Shown: piece after piece, positions 26,171 through 35,772 of the stretch
Position numbering within the stretch: position 1 is the first letter of the stretch
Layout of the letters: every line of letters begins with the position of its first letter
NCBI RefSeq assembly: GCF_028737215.1
Contig: NZ_JAQZAM010000020.1
Location: 1-64,000, forward strand
DNA length: 64,000 nucleotides
Direction of reading: 5' to 3'
Origin: Actinomycetospora chibensis
GTDB taxonomy: Bacteria > Actinomycetota > Actinomycetes > Mycobacteriales > Pseudonocardiaceae
Notes under the pieces: model-generated
What the model saw: the letters and a program-made list of their open reading frames with translations, nothing else
Database searches by the model: none
What the model was told of the DNA's origin: nothing
Made by a program: the position numbers and the translations under genes

Positions 26171-29100
26171 TCAGCCCGTGCGCGCGAGGTCGTCGTCGTC
26201 GAACGGGTCGACCGCCTCGATCGCGTCGTCCACCGTGCCCGCCCCGGCACGCCACAGGCGCGCGTAGGCACCGTCGCGCGCCAGGAGCTCGCCGTGCGCG
26301 CCCTCCTCGAGGATCCGTCCGCCGTCGATCACCACGATGTGGTCGGCGCGCGCGGCGGTGGCCAGGCGGTGGGCCACGACGAACGTCGTGCGGGGTGCCT
26401 CCCCGGTGCCGCGCGAGACGCGGTCGCCCGCGGCCAGCACGGCGCCCTCGGTGGCGGGGTCGAGCGAGGCCGTGGCCTCGTCGAGCAGCAGCAGCCGGGG
26501 GTCGACGAGCTCGGCGCGGGCGAGGGCGACGAGCTGGCGCTGACCGGCCGAGAGCCCGCCGCCCCGCTCGCCGATCGGCTGACGGAACCCCGCCGGCAGC
26601 GACGCGATCATGTCCACGGCGCCGACGTCGCGCGCGGCCTGCTCGATCCTCGCGGGCGTGGCCTCCGGGTCGCCGTAGGCGATGTTCGAGGCGACGTCGC
26701 CGACGAACAGATGCGCCTCCTGCGGGACGACCCCGAGACGCCGGTGCAGCGTCGGGATGTCGAGGTCGCGGATGTCGACGCCGTCGAGCAGCACCGTGCC
26801 CGCGGTGACGTCGTAGAACCGCGCGACGAGCTTGACCACCGTCGACTTCCCCGCCCCGGTGGCGCCGACGAGCGCGACGGTGCGCCCGGGCGGCACGTGC
26901 AGGGAGAAGTCGGCGAGCGCGGGCGTGCTCGCGCCGGCGTAGGTGAAGCCGACGTCGCGCATCTCGACCTCGCCGCGCAGGTCGTCGAGCACCACCGGGT
27001 GCTCCGGCGAGGGCACCGACGTCGGCGTACGCAGCAGCTCGCCGATGCGGGTGAGCCCGATCCGCGCCTGCTGGTAGCCGTCGAACACCTGGGAGAGCTG
27101 CTGGACGGGCCCGAAGAACATCGCGAGGTAGAGCAGGAAGGCCGCGAGGATGCCGGGGGAGAGGCCGCCGGTGGCGACGCGGGCGGCGCCGACGCCGAGC
27201 ACGGCGGCCTGCGCGAGGTCGGAGAGCATCGCGGCGAACGGGAAGTACGTCGCGATCATGCGCTGCGCGCGGACCCGGGCGCGGCGGTAGGCGTCGCTGT
27301 TGTCCGCGAACGTGGCCGCCGAGCGCTCCTCGTGGGTGTGCGCCTGGGCCACCCGCAGGCCGGCGACGTTCTCCTGCAGGTCGGCGTTGACGACGCTGAC
27401 CCGCTCGCGCGCCTCCGCGTACGCCGCGGAGACCATGCGCCGGAAGACGAGCGTGGCGACGATCAGCACCGGCATCACGGCGAACGAGACCAGCGCCAGC
27501 TCGAGGTCCGTGACCAGCAGCGCCACGGCCACGCCGAGCACCGTGAGCAGGCTGACCACGGCCTGCGCCATGCCCGTCTGCAGGAACGACGACAGCGCGT
27601 CCACGTCCGTCGTCATCCGCGTCATGATCCGGCCGCCGAGCTCGCGCTCGTAGAAGTCGAGCCCGAGGCGCTGCAGGTGCGCGAAGCTGCGCGTGCGCAG
27701 CAGGAACAGGCGCCCCTCGCCGATGCGGGCGGTGAGCACGGTCTGCGCCGCGACCACCACCCAGTCGACGGAGACCACCACCAGGCCGAGCCCGACGGAC
27801 AGCCACAGGATGTCGAGCGAGCCCGCCTGGATGCCGCCGTCGACGGCGAGGCGCGCGAGCGACGGGAACGCCACGGTGGCCGCGGCGTCGAGGCCGAGGA
27901 GGACGACGGCGAGCACGAGGGCCCACCGCACGGGGCGCATCAGCCGCCCGAGCCGGAAGCCCGGGTCGGGGGCGGTGGGGTCCTCGCCGTAGAGCCGGGG
28001 CTCCTCGGTGGCGGGTGGCAGTTTCTCCAGCGCGGCGGTCATCTCGGTGGGCGCCGCGCCGTCGAGCCCGCCGGCCAGCGCCTCCGAGCCCGACGAGACC
28101 GTGATCGGCCCGGGCGGGGGCACCGGGCGGTCGGGCGCCGGATCGTCGGGCCACAGTCCCGGGGTGATGGTGGTGCCCCGACCCTCGGGCCCCGGGGCAG
28201 CCGGGTCGGTGGGGTCGGCGGGCTCGTCGAGCACCCAGCCCGGCTCGTCGATGAGCTCCGCGGGCCCGGCGAGCAGTTCACGGAACAGCCGGCAGCGGCC
28301 CTCGAGCTCGGCGTGGGTCCCGACGTCGACGACCCGGCCGCCGTCGAGCACCGCGATCCGGTCGGCGAGCGAGAGCGTCGAGCGCCGGTGGGCGATCACC
28401 AGCGTGGTGCGCTGCGCGGTGACCGCCCGGAGGGTCTCGCCGATCGCGGCCTCGGTGGTGGGATCGACGGCGGACGTCGCGTCGTCGAGCACGAGGACCC
28501 GGGGGTCGTAGAGCAGGGCGCGCGCGAGCGCCACGCGCTGACGCTGGCCGCCGGACAGCGTCAGGCCCCGCTCGCCGACGCGGGTGTCGTAACCGTCGGG
28601 CAGGTCGGTGATGAACCCGTCGGCCTGCGCGGCGGCCGCGGCGGCGCGGATCTGGTCCTCGGTGGCGTCGGGGCAGCCGTAGGCGATGTTGGCGCGCACG
28701 GTGTCGGAGAAGAGGAACGCCTCCTCGAACACCACGCCGACCGCGCGGCGCAGGGCGTCGAGGCGCAGCTCGCGCACGTCGACGGCCTCGCCCGGCGGGC
28801 CGATGCGCAGCGCGCCGCCCTGCACGTCGTAGAAGCGCGGGGCGAGCAGCGCGACGGTCGACTTGCCCGACCCCGCGGTGCCGACGAGCGCCACCGTCTC
28901 GCCGGGCGTGATCTCGAGCGTCAGCCCGTCGAGCACGGGCTCGCTGCGCGCGTACCCGAACCGCACGTCGTCCAGCTCGACGCCGAGCGGCCCCGCCGGG
29001 ACCTCGCGGGCCGCCGGGGCGTCGACGATCTCGGGCTGGGAGTCGATGAGCTCGTAGACCCGCTCCACACCCGCGCGGGCGAGCTGCCCGGTGACGACCA

Positions 29101-29995
29101 GTCCGGCGACGAGCCGCGCGGGCCCCACGAGCGCCGCGACGTAGGAGGTGAACGCGATGAACACCCCGAGCGAGATCTGCCCGCTCACCGCGAGGGCCCC
29201 GCCGAGACCGAACACCCCGAGCTGGCCGAGCGTCGGGAGCGCCTGCAGCGTCGGGGTGAGGCGGGCGTTGAACCGCGCCGCCCGCAGCCGCTGGGCGTAG
29301 AGCCGGCGCGCGGCGTCGCGCAGCCGGCCCGTCTCGCGGTCCTCCTGCCCGAAGCCCTTGACGACGCGGACGCCGGTGACGGCCTCCTCGACGTGCTGGG
29401 CGACCTCGGCGGCGCTCTGCTGCGCGGCCCACGTCGCCGGGAACAGGCGCCGGCGCATGCGCGCGGTGAACAGGACGCCCACCGGCAGGATGATCATCGA
29501 CGCGACCGTGAGCAGCGGCGAGAGCCACAGCATGATGCCGATCGAGACCACCAGCTGCCCGAGCGTGCCCGCGACCAGCGGGACCATCCCCAGCAGACCC
29601 TGGACCTGCTGCAGGTCGGAGTTGGCGCGCGAGACGACCTGCCCGGTGCGCAGGGCGTCCTGCTTGGGCCCGTCGAGGCGCGAGACCGAGCCGAACACGC
29701 GCCGGCGCAGGTCGTGCTGGACCCCGAGCGAGAGGCGCCCCCCGAGGTAGCGGCGCAGGAAGGCGGCGCCGAAGCGGACGACGGCGATGGCGGCCATCGC
29801 GATCACCAGCGGGCCGAGCCCCGCGGTGGATCCGGCGACCGCGCGGTCGACCGCCGTGCCGATCAGCAGGGGCCCGACGGCCTCGAGGCTGACGCCCAGC
29901 ACCGAGGCCGTGAGGGCGGCCACGGTGAGCGAGGGGCGGCGCCAGCAGTCGCTCGCGAGACGTCGCATCCAGCCGCGGGCGCGACCGGTCGGCAC
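26171..29995 (-). CDS. Fused ABC exporter with two unequal ATPase halves
   Basis: A 1274-residue protein with two complete TMD-NBD halves in one chain, where most bacterial exporters use two subunits. NBD1 (about 350-590) has Walker A GTAGSGKST, signature LSGGQ and Walker B LVLDDATSAVD, with Asp in place of the catalytic Glu. NBD2 (about 1020-1260) has GATGAGKST, signature LSAGQ and LLLLDEATASLD. Thus site 1 is degenerate on both faces and site 2 is catalytic, the asymmetry known from heterodimeric exporters. Each TMD has about six helices. A drug or lipid exporter is likely; the substrate is unknown. GTG 29995 is the first in-frame start. Confidence 0.9.
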   Translation of the reverse strand: MPTGRARGWMRRLASDCWRRPSLTVAALTASVLGVSLEAVGPLLIGTAVDRAVAGSTAGLGPLVIAMAAIAVVRFGAAFLRRYLGGRLSLGVQHDLRRRVFGSVSRLDGPKQDALRTGQVVSRANSDLQQVQGLLGMVPLVAGTLGQLVVSIGIMLWLSPLLTVASMIILPVGVLFTARMRRRLFPATWAAQQSAAEVAQHVEEAVTGVRVVKGFGQEDRETGRLRDAARRLYAQRLRAARFNARLTPTLQALPTLGQLGVFGLGGALAVSGQISLGVFIAFTSYVAALVGPARLVAGLVVTGQLARAGVERVYELIDSQPEIVDAPAAREVPAGPLGVELDDVRFGYARSEPVLDGLTLEITPGETVALVGTAGSGKSTVALLAPRFYDVQGGALRIGPPGEAVDVRELRLDALRRAVGVVFEEAFLFSDTVRANIAYGCPDATEDQIRAAAAAAQADGFITDLPDGYDTRVGERGLTLSGGQRQRVALARALLYDPRVLVLDDATSAVDPTTEAAIGETLRAVTAQRTTLVIAHRRSTLSLADRIAVLDGGRVVDVGTHAELEGRCRLFRELLAGPAELIDEPGWVLDEPADPTDPAAPGPEGRGTTITPGLWPDDPAPDRPVPPPGPITVSSGSEALAGGLDGAAPTEMTAALEKLPPATEEPRLYGEDPTAPDPGFRLGRLMRPVRWALVLAVVLLGLDAAATVAFPSLARLAVDGGIQAGSLDILWLSVGLGLVVVSVDWVVVAAQTVLTARIGEGRLFLLRTRSFAHLQRLGLDFYERELGGRIMTRMTTDVDALSSFLQTGMAQAVVSLLTVLGVAVALLVTDLELALVSFAVMPVLIVATLVFRRMVSAAYAEARERVSVVNADLQENVAGLRVAQAHTHEERSAATFADNSDAYRRARVRAQRMIATYFPFAAMLSDLAQAAVLGVGAARVATGGLSPGILAAFLLYLAMFFGPVQQLSQVFDGYQQARIGLTRIGELLRTPTSVPSPEHPVVLDDLRGEVEMRDVGFTYAGASTPALADFSLHVPPGRTVALVGATGAGKSTVVKLVARFYDVTAGTVLLDGVDIRDLDIPTLHRRLGVVPQEAHLFVGDVASNIAYGDPEATPARIEQAARDVGAVDMIASLPAGFRQPIGERGGGLSAGQRQLVALARAELVDPRLLLLDEATASLDPATEGAVLAAGDRVSRGTGEAPRTTFVVAHRLATAARADHIVVIDGGRILEEGAHGELLARDGAYARLWRAGAGTVDDAIEAVDPFDDDDLARTG

Positions 29996-30170
29996 GTCCT
30001 CACGCGCGGGGACGTGCTCGGTGGTGCGCTCCGTGGTGCCCTCCGGAGAAGTGGTGGAGAAGTGGTGGTGGGAAGGACGTCTCCTCCCAGATTAGGACGG
30101 CACCCCGACAGCTCGCCCGATCGCCGACCCCGACGTGACGAACGTCCGGCGTCGTGGTCGAATACCCCCC

Positions 30171-30248
30171 GTGCGCCAGTTCCTGCTCGGCCCCCTCTGG
30201 GAGAGCCGCCGCGCGCACGTGTTCGACGAGCGGTGTCGACGGGCCTGA
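30171..30248 (+). CDS. Candidate leader peptide upstream of cysteine dioxygenase operon
   Basis: A 25-codon frame, VRQFLLGPLWESRRAHVFDE followed by RCRRA and a stop, with the cysteine three residues before its end. It lies 122 bases before the cysteine dioxygenase start and has no ribosome site. An AT-richer GAATAC lies about ten bases before the GTG, which would suit a leaderless transcript. Short leader peptides with a late cysteine precede sulfur genes in many actinomycetes and act as attenuators. The assignment is an inference from position and composition. Confidence 0.5.
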   Translation: MRQFLLGPLWESRRAHVFDERCRRA

Positions 30249-30370
30249 CGAGCCGACCGTCGCGAGCCGACCCGGCCGCGACGTCCCGTCGCCCGCGCGC
30301 CGTACCGATCCCTCCCTGACCCCGGGGGCTCGTGCGCGCGTGGACGCCCGCACCCGGAGGAACGACCGTC

Positions 30371-30976
30371 GTGACCGCCCTGGTCGACACACCCACGCAC
30401 GTCAGCCCGTTCGCCCGTCCCCGCACCCTGCGCGCCGACCGCCGCCGCTGGCAGGACGGCCCGACCCCGGCGAGCCTCGCCGACCTCGTCACCCTCACCC
30501 GTGAGGTGGCCGACGAGGTCCACGCCGGCCGCCACGCGGTCGAGGTCGACCCCGTGCACCGCTGGTCGCAGCGCCTGCACGCCGACGAGCACCTCGACGT
30601 CTGGCTGATCTCCTGGGCCCGCGACCAGGCCGCCGAGCTGCACGACCACGGCGGCTCCCTCGGCGCGCTGACCGTCGTGCGCGGCGGCCTGACCGAGTGG
30701 CGCTGGACCGCCGGCGGCGAGGACGACGACGCCTGCCGTGCCGAGGAGCTCGCCTCCCGCGGGCCCGGGCTCCGCCGCCGGGTCCTCGAGCCCGGTCGCA
30801 GCGTCGCGTTCGGCCTCGGGCACGTCCACGACGTCAGCAACCGCGCGGTCGAGACGGCGGTCAGCGTGCACGCCTACTCCCCGCCGCTGTCGGCCATGTC
30901 GTACTACGGCGTCGAGGGCGGCGTCCTGCGGCGCACGCGTTCCGAGCTCGTCGCGCCCGGGCAGCCTCCCGAGTGA
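30371..30976 (+). CDS. Cysteine dioxygenase family protein
   Basis: A 201-residue cupin that oxidises a thiol amino acid, probably cysteine, to its sulfinic acid with a mononuclear iron. The iron ligands are visible as H91 and H93 in ELHDHGGS and H151 or H153 in GHVHDVSN. The length is normal for bacterial enzymes. GTG 30371 was chosen for the GGAGG ten bases upstream. The rhodanese gene overlaps its stop (GTGA), so the two form a sulfur-catabolism operon. Mercaptopropionate dioxygenase activity cannot be excluded. Confidence 0.88.
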   Translation: MTALVDTPTHVSPFARPRTLRADRRRWQDGPTPASLADLVTLTREVADEVHAGRHAVEVDPVHRWSQRLHADEHLDVWLISWARDQAAELHDHGGSLGALTVVRGGLTEWRWTAGGEDDDACRAEELASRGPGLRRRVLEPGRSVAFGLGHVHDVSNRAVETAVSVHAYSPPLSAMSYYGVEGGVLRRTRSELVAPGQPPE

Positions 30977-31434
30977 GCGCGATCTCCGATCTCCTCGACC
31001 GCGCCCGGGCCCGCCTGAGGCGGCTCGACCCGCGCGACGCGGCCGAGGCGGTCGACGCCGGTGCCCTGCTCGTGGACATCCGTCCGGGCTGGCAGCGCCT
31101 CGACGAGGGCACGGTGCCGGGCGCGGTGGTGATCGAGCGCAACCACCTCGAGTGGCGTCTCGACCCGACGTCCGACGCCCGCATCGCCGAGGCGGACTCG
31201 CCCGACCGGCAGTGGATCGTGCTCTGCTCCGAGGGCTACACGTCGTCGCTCGCGGCCGCGGCGCTCCAGGAGATCGGCCTGCACCGGGCGACGGACGTCG
31301 TCGGGGGCTTCCGTGCCTGGTCCGACGCCGGGCTGCCCACGGCGCCGGGATCCGACGAGCGCCCCGGCTACGCGCAACCCCGTCATGCCCGGCCCCGTCA
31401 CGGACAGGGCCCTGGCCCGACACACGACGACTGA
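30973..31434 (+). CDS. Rhodanese-like sulfurtransferase
   Basis: A 153-residue single-domain rhodanese. The active-site cysteine is C85 in IVLCSEGYTSS, after the entry motif LLVDIRPGW and before VVGGFRAWSDAG. It would carry sulfane sulfur as a persulfide. GTG 30973 overlaps the cysteine dioxygenase stop. The joint operon suggests handling of sulfite or persulfide from cysteine breakdown. The last 25 residues are a basic, proline-rich tail without known function. Confidence 0.88.
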   Translation: MSAISDLLDRARARLRRLDPRDAAEAVDAGALLVDIRPGWQRLDEGTVPGAVVIERNHLEWRLDPTSDARIAEADSPDRQWIVLCSEGYTSSLAAAALQEIGLHRATDVVGGFRAWSDAGLPTAPGSDERPGYAQPRHARPRHGQGPGPTHDD

Positions 31435-31448
31435 GCGATGATCCCGGT

Positions 31449-33101
31449 GTGGACACGCCGGAGACCTGGATCACCCCGCTCACGCCGCTCTCGTTCCTGC
31501 GCCGGTCGGCCGCGGTCTACCCGGACAAGGTCGCGATCGTCCACGGGACGGCGCGCCACACCTACGCCGACTTCGCCCGCGACGCGCAGCGCCTGGCGCG
31601 CGGCCTGCGCGCGAGCGGGGTCGCGCCCGGCGACCGCGTCGCGTGCCTGCTGCCGAACGTGCCGCCGATGCTCGTCGCGCACTTCGGCGTGCCGCTCGGC
31701 GGAGCGGTGCTCGTCGCGGTGAACACGCGCCTGTCCAGCGAGGAGGTGCGCTACATCCTCGACCACTCCGGGGCGAGCGTGCTCGTCGTCGACTCGGCCC
31801 TGCGCGCCACCGTCGACCCGATCGCGGACTCGCTGGAGACGGTCCGCGAGATCGTCACCCTCGTCGACCCGGAGGGTCCGGACGCGGGCGCCACGGTGGA
31901 CGGCACGACCTGGGACGACCTGCTGGCGCGCGGCGACGACGGGGAGGACCTGGCCTGGGAGGTCGCCGACGAGCGCTCGACGATCAGCATCAACTACACC
32001 AGCGGCACCACCGGGCGGCCGAAGGGCGTCCAGTACCACCACCGCGGGGCGTACCTGAACTCGTTCGGCGAGATCGTGCACTCGTACCACGACCCGTCGA
32101 GCGTCTACCTCTGGACGCTGCCGATGTTCCACTGCAACGGCTGGTGCACCCCCTGGGCGATCACCGCGATCGGCGGGACCCACGTGTGCCTGCGCGAGGT
32201 CCGCGGCGACCGGATCTGGGCGCTCATCGGCGAGCACCGGGTCACGCACCTCAACGGCGCGCCGACGGTCGTCACCACGATCATGAACGCCGCCGAGGCC
32301 CGCACCCTGGACTACGCGCTCGTCGTCACCACCGCGGGCGCCCCGCCGAGCCCGACGACCATCCTCGAGATGGAGAAGATGGGCTTCCGGATCGTCCACG
32401 TCTACGGGCTGACCGAGACCTACGGCCCGTACTCGGTGTGCCAGTGGCAGGAGGACTGGCGCGGCCACGAGGCGAACGCGCGGGCGCGGCTGCAGGCCCG
32501 CCAGGGCGTCGGGATGCTGCAGGCCGAGCCGCTGCGGGTGGTCGAGACCATGAACGAGGACGTCCGTGACTGGGCGTCGGTCGAGCTCGTCGACGTGCCG
32601 GCCGACGCGACGACGATGGGCGAGATCGTCATGCGCGGCAACAACGTCATGTCGGGCTACTTCCGCGACGACGAGGCGACGGCCAAGGCCTTCGCCGGCG
32701 GCTGGTACCACTCGGGCGACCTCGGGGTCATGCACCCCGACGGCTACGTCGAGCTGCGCGACCGAGCCAAGGACGTCGTCATCTCCGGCGGCGAGAACAT
32801 CTCGACCGTCGAGGTCGAGCAGGCCGTGCTCTCCCACCCCGCCGTGCTCGAGGCGGCCGTCGTCGGTGTCCCCGACGAGCGGTGGGGCGAGCGCCCCAAG
32901 GCGTTCGTGGTCCTGCGCCAGGGCCAGGACGCCGAGCCCGACGCCATCATCGAGCACGTCAAGGGCGAGATCGCGCGCTACAAGGCGCCCCGCGACGTCG
33001 AGATCGTCGAGGAGCTCCCGAAGACGTCCACCGGGAAGATCCAGAAGTTCGAGCTGCGTGCCAAGGAGTGGGGCGACGCCACGACGCGCATCCGCGGCTG
33101 A
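31449..33101 (+). CDS. Fatty-acyl/acid-CoA ligase (ANL superfamily)
   Basis: A 550-residue adenylate-forming enzyme that makes acyl-CoA from a carboxylic acid, ATP and CoA. The AMP motif YTSGTTGRPKG, the YGLTETYGP core, the GWYHSGDLGVMHPDGYVELRD hinge and the catalytic lysine in TSTGKIQK are all present. LWTLPMFHCNGWCTPW is typical of the medium-chain or cinnamate-like FadD subgroup. It starts 14 bases after the rhodanese stop, so it may be read through. The substrate acid is unknown. GTG start at 31449. Confidence 0.92.
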   Translation: MDTPETWITPLTPLSFLRRSAAVYPDKVAIVHGTARHTYADFARDAQRLARGLRASGVAPGDRVACLLPNVPPMLVAHFGVPLGGAVLVAVNTRLSSEEVRYILDHSGASVLVVDSALRATVDPIADSLETVREIVTLVDPEGPDAGATVDGTTWDDLLARGDDGEDLAWEVADERSTISINYTSGTTGRPKGVQYHHRGAYLNSFGEIVHSYHDPSSVYLWTLPMFHCNGWCTPWAITAIGGTHVCLREVRGDRIWALIGEHRVTHLNGAPTVVTTIMNAAEARTLDYALVVTTAGAPPSPTTILEMEKMGFRIVHVYGLTETYGPYSVCQWQEDWRGHEANARARLQARQGVGMLQAEPLRVVETMNEDVRDWASVELVDVPADATTMGEIVMRGNNVMSGYFRDDEATAKAFAGGWYHSGDLGVMHPDGYVELRDRAKDVVISGGENISTVEVEQAVLSHPAVLEAAVVGVPDERWGERPKAFVVLRQGQDAEPDAIIEHVKGEIARYKAPRDVEIVEELPKTSTGKIQKFELRAKEWGDATTRIRG

Positions 33102-33197
33102 GACCCGCCGCCCGCCACGCATGGGAGGGGGCGGTGGCGGGAACCGCTGACGGACGACGGAGGATGTCCGTCGAGTGGCATCGAGGAGCGAGGGCGC

Positions 33198-33752
33198 GTG
33201 AGCGAGCAGTTCGTGGACCAGGCCGAGACCGTCGTCGACAACGACACGAGTGCCCTGGACGCCGAGCCGTCCGAGATCCTGGACGAGGACCGCCTGGACG
33301 CCGACCCGCTCGAGGACGGCATGGACGGCGCCGACGGCTACAGCCGCGACGTCCGGCTCGGCGGCACCCAGGAGTGGGAGACCGAGCCGGCCACCATCGA
33401 CCGGCGCCTGCCCCAGGAGCAGCCCGAGGCCGGCGCCGACGAGGAGATCCCCGACCGTCCCCTCGCGGCGCAGCCGATCGACGAGCTGGACGAGTCGATC
33501 GACGACCCGGAGAACGCCGTCGACGGGGTCGGCGGTGGTGTCGTGCTCGACGCCACCGGCGCCGACGGGGCGACCGAGGGCGAGCTCCTGGCCGAGGACG
33601 CGCGCGAGATCGAGCTCGGCGTCTCGTCCGCCGCGGGCGCCGTCGAGGCCACCGGGCTGCCCGCCGACGACGCGATCGGCGAGGTCGCGGCCCTCGACAA
33701 CGAGCCGGGCACCGCGGAGGAGCAGGCCATGCACGTGGAGCAGGAGAACTGA
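33198..33752 (+). CDS. Acidic DUF5709-like protein
   Basis: A 184-residue, strongly acidic, Asp/Glu/Ala-rich protein without membrane segments. It matches the DUF5709 style found in actinomycetes (GYSRDVRLGGTQEWETEPATI, later PADDAIGEVAALDNEPGTAEEQAMHVE). It is probably intrinsically disordered. GTG 33198 is the start. Function unknown. Confidence 0.75.
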   Translation: MSEQFVDQAETVVDNDTSALDAEPSEILDEDRLDADPLEDGMDGADGYSRDVRLGGTQEWETEPATIDRRLPQEQPEAGADEEIPDRPLAAQPIDELDESIDDPENAVDGVGGGVVLDATGADGATEGELLAEDAREIELGVSSAAGAVEATGLPADDAIGEVAALDNEPGTAEEQAMHVEQEN

Positions 33753-33778
33753 GCGCGCGGGGGGTCGCGCGCCCCGAG

Positions 33779-34321
33779 GTGCCGCGACGGGTGGTGCTGG
33801 CCGCGGGCGCCGTGGGGCTCGCGGTGCTGCTCGTGCTCGTCGGCGCCCTCATGGGCGGCTGGCGACCCTTCACCGCCGCGCCCGACGTGCTGACGTTCGG
33901 GCCCGGCGGCGACCTCGAGCAGTTCGTCCTGTTCGACGGGCAGTGCGCCCGCGGAGAGCTCGCGAGCGGCGGGGACTTCGGCGACGCGGCCGACGCCCAG
34001 TGCGGCACGCCCCACGACGTCGAGGTGGTGGCCTCACGCGCCCCGATCGACGAGGGGCGTCCCGTGGCCTACCCGGGCGAGGCCGCGCTCGCCGACTTCG
34101 GGCGGGCGTACTGCGCACTGTTCGCCGACTCCGAGCTGCTCGTGCCGACCTCCGGGGGCGTCGACCGCGCCGACCTGCGGATGACCGCAGTGATCCCCTC
34201 CGAGGCCGCGTTCGACGCGCCGCGCACGTCGGGGGCGTCGTCCTCCGGTGCGCGCCAGGTCAGCTGCGTCATCTCGCGTGCTGACGGTGAGCCACTGACC
34301 GATCGCTTCTCCGTGATCTGA
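33779..34321 (+). CDS. Membrane-anchored septum-formation-family protein
   Basis: A 180-residue protein with one N-terminal helix (VVLAAGAVGLAVLLVLVGAL) and an outside domain. It carries the Septum_form pattern of paired cysteines and CGTPHDVEVV, with further cysteines in FGRAYCALF and VSCVISRADG. Such proteins are common in actinomycetes; only a few have been tied to septation. GTG 33779 is the first in-frame start after the DUF5709 gene, which ends 26 bases before. Confidence 0.7.
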   Translation: MPRRVVLAAGAVGLAVLLVLVGALMGGWRPFTAAPDVLTFGPGGDLEQFVLFDGQCARGELASGGDFGDAADAQCGTPHDVEVVASRAPIDEGRPVAYPGEAALADFGRAYCALFADSELLVPTSGGVDRADLRMTAVIPSEAAFDAPRTSGASSSGARQVSCVISRADGEPLTDRFSVI

Positions 34322-34389
34322 TCGGCCGATTCGGTCAGGTCCGTGTGAGCTATTGCCCCGTGTGGGTGTGATGGCGAACATGGGCGCCC

Positions 34390-35742
34390 ATGAGCACCCC
34401 ACCCGTGACGAGCCGCCGGACGCTGAAGCGTCGGGCCGTGTTCGCGAGCACGGTCGGCACGACCATCGAGTGGTACGACTTCTTCCTCTACAACACGGCG
34501 GCTGCCCTCGTCTTCGGGCCGCTGTTCTTCAACAACAACGCGGCCGGCGGGGTGCTGCTCGCCTTCTCCACGCAGTTCGTGGGGTTCGCGGCCCGACCGA
34601 TCGGCGCCGCGATCTTCGGCCACTACGGCGACCGCATCGGGCGCAAGTACAGCCTCGTGGCCACGTTGCTGCTCATGGGCGGCGCGACGGTGCTCATCGG
34701 CTTCCTGCCGACCTACGAGACGATCGGCGTCGCGGCGCCGATCATCCTCACGTTGTTGCGGGTGCTGCAGGGCGTCGGGGTCGGCGGCGAGTGGGGTGGC
34801 TCTGTGCTCATGAGCATGGAGTGGGGCACCCGCAAGCAGCGCGGGCTGATGGCGGCGTGGCCGCAGGCGGGTGTGCCGATCGGGCTCGCGCTCGGGACGG
34901 CGGTCGTCTACTTCTTCTCCGGCCCGGAGTTCCTCGCCTGGGGCTGGCGCGTGCCGTTCATCGCCAGCATCGTGCTCATCGGGATCGGGCTCTGGGTGCG
35001 ACTGACCGTGCTCGAGTCGCCGGCGTTCGCGCAGATCAAGACGTCGGGCAAGGTCGCGAAGCTGCCGCTGGCCGAGACGCTGAGGACGCAGTGGCGCGAC
35101 GTGCTCAAGGCGATGTTCGTGCGCACGGCCGAGCAGGCGCCGTTCTACATCTTCACCTCGTTCGTGCTGGCCTACGGCACGCAGGAGCTGGACCTCGCAC
35201 GCAGCGACCTGCTGCTCTACCTCATCATCGCGGCCAGTATCGGCATCGTGAGCGTGCCGTTCTTCGGCTGGCTCTCCGACGTCCTCGGCAGACGTCTGGT
35301 GTACGGCGTCGGCGTCGTGCTCACCGGGCTCTACGCGTTCCCGTACTTCGCCCTGCTCAACACGAAGACGGGGAGCCTGATCCTGCTCGGGATCATCCTC
35401 GGTCTGATCTTCCACGACATGATGTACGGCCCGCAGGCGGCGCTGATCTCGGAGAGCTTCGGCACCGGCATCCGCTACACCGGCGCCGGCCTGGGCTACC
35501 AGCTCGCCTCGATCACCGCGGGCGGACCGGCGCCGCTCATCGCGACCGCGATCCTCGCGGGCACCGGGACGACGACGTGGATCTCGATCTACATCATCAT
35601 CTGCGCGGCGATCTCCATGGGGGCGCTGCTGATGATGCACCCGCGGCCGCCGGAGGCCGACGAGGCGGACTTCGCCTCCGAGGACCACGCGGGCGAGGAC
35701 GCCATCGCGGACGCCGCGCGCTCGGAGCGCACGGCCACGTGA
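34390..35742 (+). CDS. MHS-family MFS transporter
   Basis: A 450-residue metabolite:H+ symporter with twelve predicted helices. The family opening GTTIEWYDFFLY, the loop HYGDRIGRKYSL after helix 2, the GVGVGGEWGG motif in helix 4 and the second DVLGRRLVYG loop are all present. Relatives carry shikimate, citrate, proline/betaine or other organic acids. The acidic C-terminal tail is unusual but not diagnostic. Start ATG 34390, weak ribosome site. The substrate is unknown. Confidence 0.9.
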   Translation: MSTPPVTSRRTLKRRAVFASTVGTTIEWYDFFLYNTAAALVFGPLFFNNNAAGGVLLAFSTQFVGFAARPIGAAIFGHYGDRIGRKYSLVATLLLMGGATVLIGFLPTYETIGVAAPIILTLLRVLQGVGVGGEWGGSVLMSMEWGTRKQRGLMAAWPQAGVPIGLALGTAVVYFFSGPEFLAWGWRVPFIASIVLIGIGLWVRLTVLESPAFAQIKTSGKVAKLPLAETLRTQWRDVLKAMFVRTAEQAPFYIFTSFVLAYGTQELDLARSDLLLYLIIAASIGIVSVPFFGWLSDVLGRRLVYGVGVVLTGLYAFPYFALLNTKTGSLILLGIILGLIFHDMMYGPQAALISESFGTGIRYTGAGLGYQLASITAGGPAPLIATAILAGTGTTTWISIYIIICAAISMGALLMMHPRPPEADEADFASEDHAGEDAIADAARSERTAT

Positions 35743-35772
35743 GGTCCCCGGCCCCGGGATGACGGACCGGGG

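Noticed and set aside
26066..30319. A 1417-codon plus-strand frame opposite the fused ABC exporter
   Set aside because: Antisense shadow; the minus strand carries two complete ABC halves with all motifs.
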